12,221 nt of DNA, taken from Deltaproteobacteria bacterium (GTDB lineage: Bacteria; Desulfobacterota; Syntrophia; Syntrophales; UBA2210). The stretch lies in the NCBI GenBank assembly GCA_016934695.1, contig JAFGSH010000133.1, forward strand, positions 1 to 12,221, read 5' to 3'. Under the pieces are notes generated by a model. The model was not told the DNA's origin and did not search any database. It was given only the letters and a program-made list of their open reading frames with translations. The position numbers and the translations under genes are program-made. Of this stretch, positions 11,332-12,221 are shown one piece after another (position 1 is the first letter of the stretch; each line of letters opens with the position of its first letter).

Positions 11332-12221
11332 TATTTCAACGTTTTTCTGAACCGCTTCGAAGCGAGGACGATAAACCCGATCGCGAGGACCAGTTGTGCC
11401 GCCGCCGCCGGCCAGAGTATCCGGATCCCCACCCCCTTCATCACCACCCCGCGCAGGATCTCCAGGTACCAGCGCATCGGGTTGACCCAGGTGACATACT
11501 GCACCGCTGTGGGCATGTTGTGGATGGGGAACATGAAACCGCTGAGCAGGACGCAGGGCATGATAATAAAAAAGGCGGTCAGGAGGGCCTGCTGCTGCGT
11601 GCCTGCGCTGGCGCTCACCAGGAGGGCGAGTCCCAGGTTGCCGCACAGATAGATCCCCGTCAACCCATAGAGGAGAAGGATACTGCCGTGAATACGGACG
11701 TCAAAGACCAGAACGGCAAGGATAAACATCAGGGTCATGGAGATATACCCGGTGATGACGTAAGGAATCGTTTTCCCAAGGATAAATTCCATCTTGCGGA
11801 TCGGTGTCACCATCACCTGCTCGATGGTCCCGATCTCCTTCTCCCTGACGATTCCGATGCTGGTGAGCATGAGACTGAATATCAGGAGCATCAAGCCGAT
11901 CAGGGCCGGCACATAGTACAGGGGGCTTTCCTGGTTGGGGTTGAACCAGGCCCGGACCGCCATCTCCACCGGGACGGCGCCGGCCTGGCGCCCCTGCAAC
12001 CGCCCGTTAAAATCGCCAATAATCCCATCAGCATAGCCGAGGATGATGGCCGTGGTGTTGCTGTCCGTGCCGTCGGCTATCAGTTGCACCTGCGCCGGAC
12101 GGCCTGCCCGGATATCCCCTGCGAATCCGGCGGGAATCCGCAATCCGGCCCGTATCGTCCCCTCGTCCAGGAGCCGGGTCATCTCGTCCATCGCGTCTAC
12201 CTGATGGATGATCGTGAAATA
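11331..12221 (-). CDS. ABC-2 type transporter permease, N-terminus outside window
   Basis: 296 residues of a frame open to the right edge and ending with TAG at 11331. It starts 'YFTIIHQVDAMDEMTRLLDEG', which lies inside the periplasmic domain, so roughly 75-80 N-terminal residues, including the first helix, are missing. The visible part has the rest of that large domain ('AGLRIPAGFAGDIRAGRPAQVQ' and following, to about residue 115), then five hydrophobic segments and a basic tail ('RFRKTLK'). The ABC-2 signature 'VREKEIGTIEQVMVTPIRKMEFILGK' (read in pieces) and 'WVNPMRWYLEILRGV' near the end match the YhhJ/YbhS/YbhR group. These work with an ATPase (YbhF-like) and often a membrane-fusion protein in drug or lipid efflux. 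The partner genes would lie beyond the right edge. The next gene downstream, the cupin, is 174 bp away. Confidence 0.92.
   Translation of the reverse strand, partial: YFTIIHQVDAMDEMTRLLDEGTIRAGLRIPAGFAGDIRAGRPAQVQLIADGTDSNTTAIILGYADGIIGDFNGRLQGRQAGAVPVEMAVRAWFNPNQESPLYYVPALIGLMLLIFSLMLTSIGIVREKEIGTIEQVMVTPIRKMEFILGKTIPYVITGYISMTLMFILAVLVFDVRIHGSILLLYGLTGIYLCGNLGLALLVSASAGTQQQALLTAFFIIMPCVLLSGFMFPIHNMPTAVQYVTWVNPMRWYLEILRGVVMKGVGIRILWPAAAAQLVLAIGFIVLASKRFRKTLK

Overview
The window (12.2 kb, GC-rich) reads as chromosomal DNA of a Gram-negative bacterium. An integron integrase remnant, a Tat-type molybdenum enzyme, a PAS-GGDEF-EAL protein and an exported acetolactate decarboxylase would suit an anaerobic or facultative deltaproteobacterium-like organism, but that placement is a weak inference. 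All supported genes lie on the minus strand, so transcription runs from the right edge (12221) towards 1.

Layout in the direction of transcription: an ABC-2 transporter permease (cut by the right edge), a small cupin protein, a UbiA/MenA-like prenyltransferase and a CPBP intramembrane protease. Then intergenic element B. Then a compact run: DUF2784-like membrane protein, PAS-GGDEF-EAL protein, exported acetolactate decarboxylase (budA), HxpB-like sugar phosphatase and LysE-type exporter. Then element C. Then a DUF6868-like membrane protein, a HAD phosphatase, a Tat-exported sulfite-oxidase-fold molybdoenzyme, a degraded start of an ADP-ribosylglycohydrolase (DraG-like) gene and an amidase-signature enzyme. 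Then element A, and finally an integron integrase gene (intI) that runs off the left edge and has lost about 125 internal codons in frame.

The main unexplained signal is the family of three related, roughly 140-bp intergenic elements (A 624-769, C 4363-4500, B 8918-9062). On the minus strand each has the same order of parts: a TTGACA / 16 bp / TAnnnT promoter, about 60 nt of leader, an AGAGGG ribosome-binding-like block with an ATG 4 to 6 nt later, and a CCCCG...CGGGG hairpin. In B and C the ATG opens an 18-codon reading frame that crosses the hairpin; in A the frame stops after two codons. The elements separate the genes into blocks and sit directly in front of intI, the DUF6868 gene and the DUF2784 gene. 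They could be attenuated leaders, terminated small RNAs, or recombination-related repeats connected with the integron integrase; the sequence alone does not decide.

Functionally, the middle block pairs second-messenger signalling (a probable c-di-GMP phosphodiesterase with a degenerate GGDEF site) with overflow-metabolism and small-molecule housekeeping enzymes (acetolactate decarboxylase, sugar phosphatase, exporter). No tRNA, rRNA, CRISPR array or complete insertion sequence was seen.
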